Shown here one piece after another: positions 25,333 to 36,425 of a DNA stretch of 64,000 bases. A program made the translations under genes and the position numbers. The DNA is from Jatrophihabitans sp035642535 (GTDB taxonomy: Bacteria > Actinomycetota > Actinomycetes > Mycobacteriales > Jatrophihabitantaceae). Within the stretch, counting starts at the first letter, position 1. Every line of letters starts with the position of its first letter. The stretch lies in assembly GCA_035642535.1 (NCBI GenBank), contig DASQSE010000154.1:1-64000 (forward strand), written 5' to 3'. The notes beneath the pieces are model-generated. The model saw nothing but the letters and a program-made list of their open reading frames with translations, had not been told where the DNA came from and made no database searches.

Positions 25333-27372
25333 CTACGGCGCGATGCGCGCGCGCCTGGGAAGATGCGGCACCGCGGTCCCGCCGCGAACCCAATCCGTCG
25401 CCTGTGCGGCCGGCATCGGCGGGGCTACGTACCAGCCCTGCACGCCGTCGCAGCCCAGCGCGCTGAGCCGCTCCCACTCGTCCTTGGTCTCGACGCCCTC
25501 CGCGATCGCCGGCACGCCGAGGGCGTGTGCGAGATCGACGACCGCGCGCACGATGCCCTCGGCCTCGCCGCCGTTGGACAGGCACGATACGAAAACGCGA
25601 TCGATTTTGAGCTCGTCGACGGGCAGTGACTGGAGCCGCAGCAGCGACGAGTATCCGGTGCCGAAATCGTCCAGGCTGATGGTCACGCCCATCTCCCGCA
25701 GGTCGCGCAGGACGGCGGTGGTTTCCTCGCCGTCCCTGGCCACGACGCGCTCGGTGATCTCGAGCTGGAGCATCCCGGGCGCGATCCGGTATCGCTCCAG
25801 GCCGTGCCGGAGGAGGCGGGTCAGCCGGTCGTCCGCGAGATCGCTGGGGCAGACGTTGACGGCGATGGGTACGTGCACGCCCATCTCGCGCCAGGTCACC
25901 ATCTGCTCGAGCGCCAGCGTCACCACGCGCTCGGTGAGCAGCGGCATGATGCCCGAGCGCTCGGCGAGCGGGATGAACTCGTCAGGTGGCACCGGCCCGC
26001 GCTGCGGGTGCGACCACCGGACCAGGGCCTCCACGCCCATCAGCGTCGAATCGGCGGTTCTGAGCTTCGGCTGGAAGTGCAGTTCGAGCGCGTTCTCGTC
26101 GATGGCCTGCCGCAGATCGCCGAGCAGGCTGAGCCGGTCGGGGGAGTTGCGGTCGCGCTCGATCGCGTAGCAGTCGATGCCGGCGTGCGTCTCCTTGGCC
26201 GAGTACATCGCGACGTCGGCGCAGCGCAGCAGGGTGTCCCCGTCCTTGCCGTGGTAAGGGCAGATGGCGATCCCGATGGATATCTCGATATCGAGCGAGA
26301 CCCCCTGGAGCTGGATCGGGTCGAACAGCGACGCGCGAATCCGCTCCGCGACCGAGCGCACCTCGGCTTCCTCGGCTTCTTGGACGATGACCGCGAACTC
26401 GTCACCGCCGAGCCGAGCCACCTCGTCGTCAGGACGGACCGCCGCGCGCAGCCGCTCGGCGAAACACATCAGCAGGTCGTCGCCGACGTGGTGGCCCAGC
26501 GTGTCGTTGATCTGCTTGAAGTCGTCCATGTCGATGAGCAGCAGCCCGAACGGCTTGCCGTCCCGACGATGCCTGGCCAGCGCCCGATCGATCGCGAAGC
26601 GCAGGCTGGCCCGATTGGGCAGCCCGGTCAGCGCGTCGTGCGCCGCCTCGTGCTCGCGGACGAGCGACATCTGCGCCGTGTAGAAGAGCAGCAGCAGCGG
26701 GATCAGCAGCAGCGGAAGGAGCATCCAAGTCGTCTGTGCGACGACGACGACCAGCGGTGACAGGGCAAGGACGGCGAAGGTCATCGCGGTGTAGTGGGCG
26801 AAGTCGTCGGTCAGCACGTCGAGGAACGAGCCGGCCCAGGAGAGCACGCCGGCCACCAGCGCGAGGTTGACCGTGAAATAGACGACCCAGGCGCCCGCCA
26901 TCCACGCCAGATCGGCGACGTCGAACGTCGTGAGCGGGTGGGCGATTGACGAATGCTGGTGGAACGCGAGCATGACCAGCGACGCCGAGGCGACGGATAT
27001 CGCGTACTGCGCCGGGTTGAACAGCACCTTCCACCACGCCTTGCGGGCGCGCAGGTCCGCGGCGAGCGAGGCCACCGCGAGCATGATGATCGCCGGCCAG
27101 GGGCCCCAGAGGAACAGGATCGCGCAGACGAACGCGGTCGACATGACCACGCCCTGCGGATCATGGCCGCGGCCCTGGACCAGGGGCAGCAGCTCCAGCA
27201 CGACCAGGAGTACGGCCGTCATCGCCAGCGGTGCGCCGAAGGCGGGGAACGGGGTCGCGGCGGTCTTGACAAGGCCGATCACGAACAGCGTCCAACCCAG
27301 AGCGACCGAGAAGTACCACACGGCGCTCGACAACGAGATGGTGCGAATTGAGAATTCGCCGGCCTTGGTCAA
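25333..27372 (-). CDS. Membrane GGDEF-EAL protein (c-di-GMP synthase/phosphodiesterase)
   Basis: 679 residues with TTG start; GGAGGG is correctly spaced upstream, which supports this rare start. A seven- or eight-helix membrane sensor (about 15-240, with a conserved-looking FNPAQYAI) precedes GGDEF (about 255-415: LTGLPNRAS, RLGGDEFAVI intact) and EAL (about 430-660: GVEALVRW, QLEITERV, LDDFGTGYSS, IAEGVE). Both signature motifs are intact, so it could make and break c-di-GMP. Sitting next to the pilus locus, it may set pilus activity. The ribosome site lies in a hairpin stem (27378-27421). Confidence 0.92.
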   Translation of the reverse strand: MTKAGEFSIRTISLSSAVWYFSVALGWTLFVIGLVKTAATPFPAFGAPLAMTAVLLVVLELLPLVQGRGHDPQGVVMSTAFVCAILFLWGPWPAIIMLAVASLAADLRARKAWWKVLFNPAQYAISVASASLVMLAFHQHSSIAHPLTTFDVADLAWMAGAWVVYFTVNLALVAGVLSWAGSFLDVLTDDFAHYTAMTFAVLALSPLVVVVAQTTWMLLPLLLIPLLLLFYTAQMSLVREHEAAHDALTGLPNRASLRFAIDRALARHRRDGKPFGLLLIDMDDFKQINDTLGHHVGDDLLMCFAERLRAAVRPDDEVARLGGDEFAVIVQEAEEAEVRSVAERIRASLFDPIQLQGVSLDIEISIGIAICPYHGKDGDTLLRCADVAMYSAKETHAGIDCYAIERDRNSPDRLSLLGDLRQAIDENALELHFQPKLRTADSTLMGVEALVRWSHPQRGPVPPDEFIPLAERSGIMPLLTERVVTLALEQMVTWREMGVHVPIAVNVCPSDLADDRLTRLLRHGLERYRIAPGMLQLEITERVVARDGEETTAVLRDLREMGVTISLDDFGTGYSSLLRLQSLPVDELKIDRVFVSCLSNGGEAEGIVRAVVDLAHALGVPAIAEGVETKDEWERLSALGCDGVQGWYVAPPMPAAQATDWVRGGTAVPHLPRRARIAP

Positions 27373-27377
27373 AGGTC

Positions 27378-27421
27378 CCTCCGCGCAGAGTCGATCAGAG
27401 CACTGATCGGCCGGGCGGAGG
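27378..27421 (-). promoter_or_regulatory. Leader hairpin covering the ribosome site of the GGDEF-EAL gene
   Basis: CCTCCGC (27378-27384) pairs with GCGGAGG (27415-27421), and CGATCAG (27392-27398) pairs with CTGATCG (27403-27409). On the minus strand the GGAGGG ribosome site is in the outer stem, 5 bases before the TTG start. It could instead be a terminator for the upstream hydrolase gene, which ends at 27459. Confidence 0.5.
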
Positions 27422-27458
27422 TGAGGTTAAGCCGTCGAAGCTGCCCGATTCGCGAAGA

Positions 27459-28310
27459 TCAGCGAGCCGGGGAGTGCGTGAACTCCGCGATCTCCGCGGC
27501 GACCCGGTCCGGCTCGTCCAACGGGACGAACGCCTTGGCCCCGTCGACGGTGACCAGCCGGGCGTCGGTGAACGTGTCGCGCAGCCGCTCCGCCAGGCTG
27601 ATCTTGAAGAACGGATCGGCAGTGCCCCAGAGCAGCAGCACCGGCTTGCCGAAGGCCCCGAGCCGGGTGGAGACGTCGAGCAGTTCGCGTTTGTCCATCG
27701 CCTTCATGAACCGGGCGCCGCCACGCGCGACAGCGGGGTCGGCGAGGCAGGCCGTGGTCCAGCGCGCGGTCATTTCGCGGTCGAGCGGCTTGGCCACCAG
27801 CCCGCCGTAGCCCATGATCGAGTGCCGCAGCGGCTTGGGCCGCATGGTGCGCATCGCGAAGCGCAGCCGCCCCGGTCGACTGCCGAGCGCGACCAGGGCG
27901 CCGAACGGTGGCGGCGGGAACTTGTCGAACGCGTCGCAGTTGGTCAGGGCGAGCCGGCCGATGCGGCTGGCGTCCGTGTCGATGACGAACTGGCACAGCG
28001 CGCCGCCGGTGTCGTTGCCGACGAGCGTGACGTCGTGCAGATCGAGGGCGGCGAGGAAATCGACGATGAGCCGGGCGACGCCGCGCGGGCTTCCGTCGGC
28101 GTCCTCGGCGAGCGGGATCTCGTTCGCGCCGAGTGGCAAGTCGGGGGCGTAGGAGCGGATGCCACGCTCGGCCAGGGCGGCGGCGGTGCTCGTCCAGAGC
28201 TCGCCGTTCACCAGCAGGCCGTGGATGAGGACGACCGGTGGGGCGGCGCTGTCCTCGGGGCCGGCGACGCGGTAGTTGAGACGGCCTTGCGGGAGCTCGA
28301 TGGTCGGCAT
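27459..28310 (-). CDS. Alpha/beta hydrolase (haloalkane dehalogenase-like fold)
   Basis: 283 residues. HGLLVNGELW supplies the oxyanion-hole HG motif (about 29). The nucleophile elbow reads VGNDTGG, so the nucleophile would be Asp as in haloalkane dehalogenase-like enzymes, not Ser. The acid is plausibly Asp in WGTADPFF. The usual catalytic His position near the C terminus reads AKAFVPLDEP with no His, so classic hydrolase activity is doubtful. It is divergent from a TetR gene whose operator lies between them, so it is likely repressed by it. Confidence 0.78.
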   Translation of the reverse strand: MPTIELPQGRLNYRVAGPEDSAAPPVVLIHGLLVNGELWTSTAAALAERGIRSYAPDLPLGANEIPLAEDADGSPRGVARLIVDFLAALDLHDVTLVGNDTGGALCQFVIDTDASRIGRLALTNCDAFDKFPPPPFGALVALGSRPGRLRFAMRTMRPKPLRHSIMGYGGLVAKPLDREMTARWTTACLADPAVARGGARFMKAMDKRELLDVSTRLGAFGKPVLLLWGTADPFFKISLAERLRDTFTDARLVTVDGAKAFVPLDEPDRVAAEIAEFTHSPAR

Positions 28311-28352
28311 GCTTGGTTCCTCCCGGCGTGTTGTGGTGCTTCCGTCCTGCAA

Positions 28353-28373
28353 ACATACATACTGTATGTATGT
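28353..28373. promoter_or_regulatory. Perfect 21-bp palindromic TetR operator
   Basis: ACATACATAC (28353-28362), a central T, then GTATGTATGT (28364-28373): 10/10 arms. It covers the ATG of the TetR gene and lies 43 bases before the hydrolase start, so binding would block both genes. Confidence 0.85.
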
Positions 28374-28987
28374 CCGGCAAACGGGTTTCTGCGGGCCAGC
28401 GGACGCAGGGGGCGCGCTCCGCGGCAACCCGCGAGGCGCTCGTCCAGGCGGCCCGTCCGCTGTTCGCGGCGCGCGGGTTCGGCGGGGTCGGCACCGAGGC
28501 GATCGTGCGCGCTGCGGGCGTCACCCGCGGCGCGATGTATCACCACTTCGCGGACAAGACCGAGCTGTTCGCCGCGGTTTTCGAGGCCGTCGAGGCCGAC
28601 CTCACCCGACGCATCGGCGAAGCGGTCGACGGCTCCGGGATCGAGGACCCGATCGCGCTGATGCAACTCGGCGCCCGTACCTGGCTGGATGCCTGCGCGG
28701 AGCCCGAGGCGCACCGGATCGTGCTGGTCGAGGCGCCGGCGGTGCTCGGCTGGGAGCGCTGGCGGGAGATCAGCCTGCGGCAGGGGATGGGCCTGGTGCA
28801 GTCGATCCTGACGTTCGCGATGGACGTCGGCGCGATCCCGCGGCAGCCGGTCGAGCCGCTCGCGCACGTCCTGATCGGCGCGCTCGACGAGGCCTCGCTC
28901 TACGTCGCGCAGTCCGAGGAGCCCACCCGCGCGCGGGCGGAGGTGGTCGCCGTCCTCGAAGCGCTGCTCGCCGCGCTGGCCGCCTGA
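28370..28987 (+). CDS. TetR-family transcriptional regulator
   Basis: 205 residues. The N-terminal helix-turn-helix has ATREALVQAARPLFAARGF, GTEAIVRAAGVTRGAMYHHFADKTELFAAVF (the recognition helix TRGAMYHHF). The C-terminal ligand domain is unrecognised. The ATG lies inside the palindrome that it probably binds, giving autorepression and control of the divergent hydrolase. Confidence 0.9.
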   Translation: MSGKRVSAGQRTQGARSAATREALVQAARPLFAARGFGGVGTEAIVRAAGVTRGAMYHHFADKTELFAAVFEAVEADLTRRIGEAVDGSGIEDPIALMQLGARTWLDACAEPEAHRIVLVEAPAVLGWERWREISLRQGMGLVQSILTFAMDVGAIPRQPVEPLAHVLIGALDEASLYVAQSEEPTRARAEVVAVLEALLAALAA

Positions 28988-28998
28988 CCCTGCCTTGC

Positions 28999-29058
28999 GT
29001 GGTCACTTGTGCCTCGCGTGGTCAGTTATACGTGACCACTCGCGTCGTAAGTGACCAC
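28999..29058. repeat. Nested inverted repeats of the GTGGTCA family
   Basis: Outer arms GTGGTCACTT (28999-29008) and AAGTGACCAC (29049-29058), 10/10. Inner arms GTGGTCA (29018-29024) and TGACCAC (29033-29039). It fills the gap between the convergent TetR and radical SAM genes and may terminate both. The same nested design with the same core occurs at 57749-57806. Confidence 0.75.
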
Positions 29059-30464
29059 TCAACGCCTCGTACCGTTCCGTGCGACGCCGGCGCGGGCGTA
29101 CAGCTCGTCGGTGTAGCGCGCCGGCGCGTAGGCACCGTTCGCATATCGGCGCACGTAGTCGGCGTGCAGCGCAGGATCGTGCTCGGCCAGCCAGCCGAGG
29201 AAGTGCTCGCGCACGCCGCGCCGCAGGTGCAGCGGGCCGATGCCGAGCAGCCGCGCGCCCGCCTCGCGAATCGCAGCCACGGTCTCGCGCAGCTGCGTGG
29301 GGCGATCGCTCAGGCCGGGCAGGATCGGCATCATCAGCGCGCCGGTGCGGATCCCGGCCGCGGCCAGCCGGGCCATCGCCTCGACGCGGCGCCGCGGATG
29401 AGGCGCGCCCGGCTCCGTCGCGCGCCACACCCGCTCGTCCAAGGTGGCGATCGAGAAGTTGACGGTGACATCGGCGTGCTCTGCCGCGGCGACGAGGATG
29501 TCGAGGTCGCGCGTCACTAGCGGTGACTTGGTCAGGATCGAGAATGGGTTGGCGTGTTCGGCCAGCACCTCGAGGATGCCGCGGGTCAGCCGGTACTTCG
29601 CCTCGGCGCGTTGGTACGGGTCGGTGTTCGTGCCCATCGCGACCAGCTCGTGCCGCCACGCCGGATCGGCCAGCTCGGCGCGCAGCTTCTCGACGGCGTT
29701 GATCTTGACGACGATCTTGCGGTCGAAGTCGTCGCCGATGTTGAAGCCGAGGTACTCGTGCGTCGGCCGGGCGAAGCAGTTGTGGCTGACCACGCCGTCG
29801 GCGATGAAATCCCCGGTGCCCGTCGTGATGTCGTACATCGGCATGTCGACCCCGAGATCGTCGATTGCGACGACGCGCCGACTGGTGCTGCCGACGTAGG
29901 TCCGGTGGTGCCCGCGCCGATGCGGGCAGTACCGGACGCTGTTCGACAGGCCGGCGATCAGGTCATTCGCGTTGAGGTAGGCGCGTTGGTTGCGGCCGCG
30001 GCTCACGTACTTCCAGCCGCGGACGGTGAGGAAGCGGTGGTCGCCACTTGCCACAAGGGCCGTCCCGTCGGCCAGCGCGACGCGGTATGCGCGCTGCACG
30101 GTCTGCCAGTGATCGAGGATCTCGGTCGTCGTCTGGTGGCGGTGGTCGCCGCAGCGGACAGTGCCGTGCACGCGGTCGCCGGGGCGGATGTCCGCGATCG
30201 GCTTGGTGCCACCGTCGGACATGGATATCCGTGTGTCGCCCCGCAGGCAGTACGAGCACGCATGGGAGCAGCCGCGGTAGACGTTGATCGTCCAGTTCGC
30301 CGGCGCCCGCGACGGGGCCGGGACGTGGTTGAGGATGCGCTTCGCGGTGACGTGCAGGAACTCGAGATCGGACATCCGCCCCGGCCCGCGCTCGGGAATG
30401 AGCAGGTCGTCCATTCCGAACAGGGCAGGCTCGCCACCCTCGGCGACCTTCCACCGGAAGTCGC

Positions 30465-30468
<4 letters not shown>
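29059..30468 (-). CDS. Rv2578c-family radical SAM protein interrupted by an intein
   Basis: 469 residues; removing the intein leaves 312. The extein has the radical SAM iron-sulfur motif CSHACSYC only after splicing: Cys67 and Cys71 are in the N-extein, the third Cys (residue 231) is the first residue of the C-extein. SYCFARPTHEYLGF after joining is typical of the Rv2578c family, distantly like spore photoproduct lyase. MGTNTDPYQRAE and ILTKSPL are further family motifs. The ATG overlaps the dnaE2 stop (ATGA), so it shares dnaE2's LexA-controlled transcript, which suggests a DNA-damage role (inference). Confidence 0.88.
29779..30249 (-). other. Mini-intein within the radical SAM gene
   Basis: 157 residues (protein residues 74-230), in frame. 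Block A starts with Cys1 in CLRGDTRISM, block B has ASGDHRFLTVRG, block F has YDITTGTGDFIADG, block G ends VVSHN followed by extein Cys. All residues needed for standard protein splicing (Cys1, block B His, penultimate His, terminal Asn, Cys+1) are present. No homing endonuclease domain fits in this length; the middle is only a Tyr/Arg/His-rich linker with CPHRRGHH. Confidence 0.9.
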
Positions 30469-33830
<3,362 letters not shown>

Positions 33831-33840
33831 CCGACTAGAT

Positions 33841-33856
33841 TAGAACATCTGTTCGA
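33841..33856 (-). promoter_or_regulatory. LexA box of dnaE2
   Basis: On the minus strand this reads TCGAACAGATGTTCTA, matching the actinobacterial SOS box TCGAAC-N4-GTTCGA with one end mismatch. It starts 10 bases upstream of the dnaE2 ATG. LexA binding here would repress dnaE2 and the coupled radical SAM gene until DNA damage. Confidence 0.9.
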
Positions 33857-33911
33857 GCTTTCGCCACTCGCCTGCGGCCGGATTCGTGCTGGAAAGAAAT
33901 CCGGCAGGCAG

Positions 33912-33938
33912 TGTCGGATCGGGGCGGTGGCGTTCGTA
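33912..33938 (+). promoter_or_regulatory. Candidate ECF42-type promoter of DGPF gene
   Basis: TGTCGG (33912-33917), 17-bp spacer, CGTA (33935-33938), 51 bases before the ATG at 33989. The same architecture stands before the DGPF-ECF42 operon at 55445-55471, and 21 of 31 bases agree over the two regions. ECF42 promoters, as I recall, have TGTCGA at -35 and CGA/T-C at -10. Confidence 0.6.
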
Positions 33939-33988
33939 GCAGGGGTGAGGCACACACTGGCTTTGACGCTCCAGGAGATGATCTTCAG

Positions 33989-34315
33989 ATGCAGTACCTG
34001 GTTTCCGTGATCGATGACAAGAGCAACCCCGGCAGCACGGACAGGCGGCCTGCCATCAGCGCGTTCAACGAACGACTGATCGCCGAGGGGTACTGGGTTT
34101 TCGCCGGCGGACTCGCAGACACCACCGCGGCCACGGTCATCGACAACCGAGGCGAGCAGGCGGTGTTCAGCGACGGGCCGTTCGTGGAGTCGAAGGAGTA
34201 CCTCGCCGGCGTCTGGGTGTGGGAGGCCCCCGATCTGGATGTGGCGCTCAAGCTCGCCACCGAGGCGTCGAAGATCTGCGATCGGAAGGTCGAGGTGCGG
34301 CCGTTCATCCCTTGA
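33989..34315 (+). CDS. YCII-related DGPF-domain protein
   Basis: 108 residues. SDGPFVESKEYLAGVWVWEAPDLDVALKLA has the DGPF motif and following strand-helix of YCII-like proteins (given around its core DGPF at about residue 62), and the C terminus VEVRPFIP is typical. These small proteins often lie next to ECF42 sigma genes; their biochemical function is not established. Here the gene is alone, but its upstream region resembles the promoter of the DGPF-sigma operon 21 kb away. Confidence 0.85.
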   Translation: MQYLVSVIDDKSNPGSTDRRPAISAFNERLIAEGYWVFAGGLADTTAATVIDNRGEQAVFSDGPFVESKEYLAGVWVWEAPDLDVALKLATEASKICDRKVEVRPFIP

Positions 34316-34324
34316 CTCAATCCC

Positions 34325-34374
34325 GAGTTGTCCGCCCCTCGTGCCGCGCACACGTGTCGAAGGGCGGACAAGTC
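34325..34374. repeat. Hairpin of the TTGTCCGCCC family
   Basis: Left arm 34325-34341 and right arm 34358-34374 pair at 15 of 17 positions around a perfect TTGTCCGCCC/GGGCGGACAA core. It follows the DGPF stop and probably terminates that transcript. It is related to the two hairpins at 9966-10077. Confidence 0.7.
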
Positions 34375-34412
34375 GCGGGTTATCGCTCGCGGCTGGCATG
34401 CAGCATGGACGG

Positions 34413-35632
34413 ATGGCGCAAACCTACGTTGATCTCGAACCGCTGCTCGAAGTCGTCGAAGGCAAGGTGATCGAACCGGGCGCGCCGTCCTACGACACCG
34501 CTCGGCAACCCGCGCTGGCGCAGTTCCGTGACGTCCGGCCACGTGCGGTCGTGCGCTGCGCGTCGACCGCGGACGTCGTACGTGCAGTCTCGTTCGCCGG
34601 CGCATCGGGTGCGCACCTCGTGCCGCGCAGCGGTGGGCATTGCTTCGTCGGACGCTCGTCGACCGACGGCCTGGTGCTTGATGTCAGCCGACTCGCCGAC
34701 ATCGCCGTGCTGCCCGACGGCCGCGCGGTGATCGGCACCGGCGCGCGCTTGGCGAACGTCTACGAGGTGCTGCACCAGCACGGTCGGACGCTGCCGGCCG
34801 GTTGCGGGCCGACCGTCGGGATCGCAGGCCTCACGCTCGGCGGCGGGCTGGGCCTGCTCGGCCGGCGCTACGGCCTGACCTGCGACCGGTTGCGAGCGGC
34901 CACGGTCGTGCTGGCCGACGGTCGTGTCGTCGAATGCGACGAGGAACGCGAGCCGGAGCTGTTCTGGGCGCTGCGCGGGGCCGGCGGCGGCCAGTTTGGC
35001 GTCGTCACGTCCTTCGTGTTCGACACCGTCCCCGAACCGCTGGCCACTCGATTCGAGTTGCGCTGGCCGGCCGCCGACGCCGCCGAGGTCGTCCGGCCCG
35101 CGAGGTGCTCGCCGACATCCAAGATGTCGGATCCGGCGCCGAGTCGGAGTTCCGCGCCGAACTCGACTACCGCGCGCTCAAGACGTCATTCGCCGATTTC
35201 GAGGCGGGGACGCCGGACACCGAGCAGCCGCGCACCAGCCGGTCCGAGTTCATCGCCGCGCCGTTGCCCGAGGCTGCGATCCGCGAGCTCATCGATGCCT
35301 TCCGCGCCGGCGCGAGTGGGCGCAAGGAGCTCAACTTCACCCCGCTGGGCGGCGCGTACAACCGGGTGCCTGCCGATGCGACGGCGTTCGTCCATCGCAG
35401 CGACCGGTTCGTACTCGAGCATGTCGGGGTCGGCGCCGAGGCTGCGGCCTGGGCGGACCGCTCATGGGAGATCGCCCACGCACACGCGTCCGGGCGGGTC
35501 TACCCGAACTTCCCCGACCTCCGGCTGGCCGACCCGGCCGCCGCCTATCACGGCAGCAACCACGACCGGCTCGTCGCGGCCAAGCGGCACTACGACCCGC
35601 AACGGTTCTTCCGCTTCGCGCAATCGCTGTGA
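34413..35632 (+). pseudogene. FAD-binding berberine-bridge-type oxidoreductase, frameshifted
   Basis: The N-terminal FAD domain is intact for about 230 residues from ATG 34413: RSGGHCFVGRSS (with the His of the 8-alpha-His flavin link), GCGPTVGIAGLTLGGGLGLLGRRYGL, and GAGGGQFGVVTSF. At about 35095-35110 the frame shifts, and the C-terminal berberine-bridge part continues in another frame (RVYPNFPD, YHGSNHDRLVAAKRHYDPQRFFRF) to a TGA at 35632. The joined product would be about 406 residues, some tens shorter than usual, so a small deletion plus shift is likely. A sequencing error cannot be excluded. Confidence 0.75.
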
Positions 35633-35655
35633 CGCGTTTGCAACGGACGTAGGCG

Positions 35656-36384
35656 TCAGAGGTTGAGCACCTCGAAGGACACCCCGAAGCGCACGCCGAG
35701 CCGGGTGCCGATCTGCCTCGCGAACGCCTCAAGAAACTCGCGCGGGTCCGACATCGGCCCGTCGCCGAGGCCGCGCAGGTACTCGGCGTGCGCCTCGAGT
35801 GATGCGATTCCCGCGTCGAAGTAGTCGCTTACGTCCACCGCCTGCGCGGCGTCGAACACACCGCTGACCAGCACCGTCGACACCTTGCACGGCTCCAGCC
35901 CCTCGTCGAGCAACTCGCGGAAGACCCAGCGGTTGCCCGCATCCCGGACGCCGTCCAGCACGGCTAGGCCGAGCGCGATATGGTCGGCCTGGTTGCGGGT
36001 GCCCGGGCCCCACGAGTCATGGAAGTTGCCGGTGATCACGATGTCCGGACGGTGCCGGCGGATCGCGCGCGCTATGTCGCGACGCAGCGGCAGCCCGTAT
36101 TCGAGCATGCCGTCGGGATGGCCGAGGAACTCGACCGCGTCGACGCCGACGATCCCTGCGGCGGTGCGCTCTTCCGCCTCGCGCAACGGTTTCGCGCGCT
36201 CCGGTTCCAGGCCGTCGATGCCCGCCTCGCCGCTGGTGGCCAAGCAGTACGCGACACGCTTGCCCTGCGCCGTCCAGCGTGCGATGGCGGCTGCCGTGCC
36301 GTATTCGAGGTCATCGGGATGGGCGACGATCGCCAGCGCGCTCGACCAGTTCTCGTCGATGGGTTCCAGGTTGGCTTCGGTCAT
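35656..36384 (-). CDS. PIG-L family deacetylase
   Basis: 242 residues. The zinc-binding signature AHPDDLEYGT (about 21-30) and a later NQADHIALG supply the His/Asp ligands of the PIG-L/LmbE fold. TGNFHDSWGPGTRNQADH resembles MshB/Mca-like and antibiotic-pathway deacetylases. These hydrolyse N-acetyl groups on GlcNAc-linked or other small substrates in the cytoplasm. The substrate is not deducible; the gene is alone, between the broken oxidoreductase and a chromate transporter on the same strand. Confidence 0.88.
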   Translation of the reverse strand: MTEANLEPIDENWSSALAIVAHPDDLEYGTAAAIARWTAQGKRVAYCLATSGEAGIDGLEPERAKPLREAEERTAAGIVGVDAVEFLGHPDGMLEYGLPLRRDIARAIRRHRPDIVITGNFHDSWGPGTRNQADHIALGLAVLDGVRDAGNRWVFRELLDEGLEPCKVSTVLVSGVFDAAQAVDVSDYFDAGIASLEAHAEYLRGLGDGPMSDPREFLEAFARQIGTRLGVRFGVSFEVLNL

Positions 36385-36425
36385 GACCGCATCCTTCCGG
36401 ACGTGTCGATCAGCAATCGCACGCG

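Noticed and set aside
29779..30249. Reading the radical SAM insert as an ordinary insertion domain
   Set aside because: Ends match intein blocks A and G exactly (Cys at the start; HN then Cys at the end), and removing it restores CxxxCxxC.
34413..35632. Programmed frameshift in the FAD oxidoreductase
   Set aside because: No slippery heptamer or downstream structure seen, and a segment seems missing; decay is simpler.
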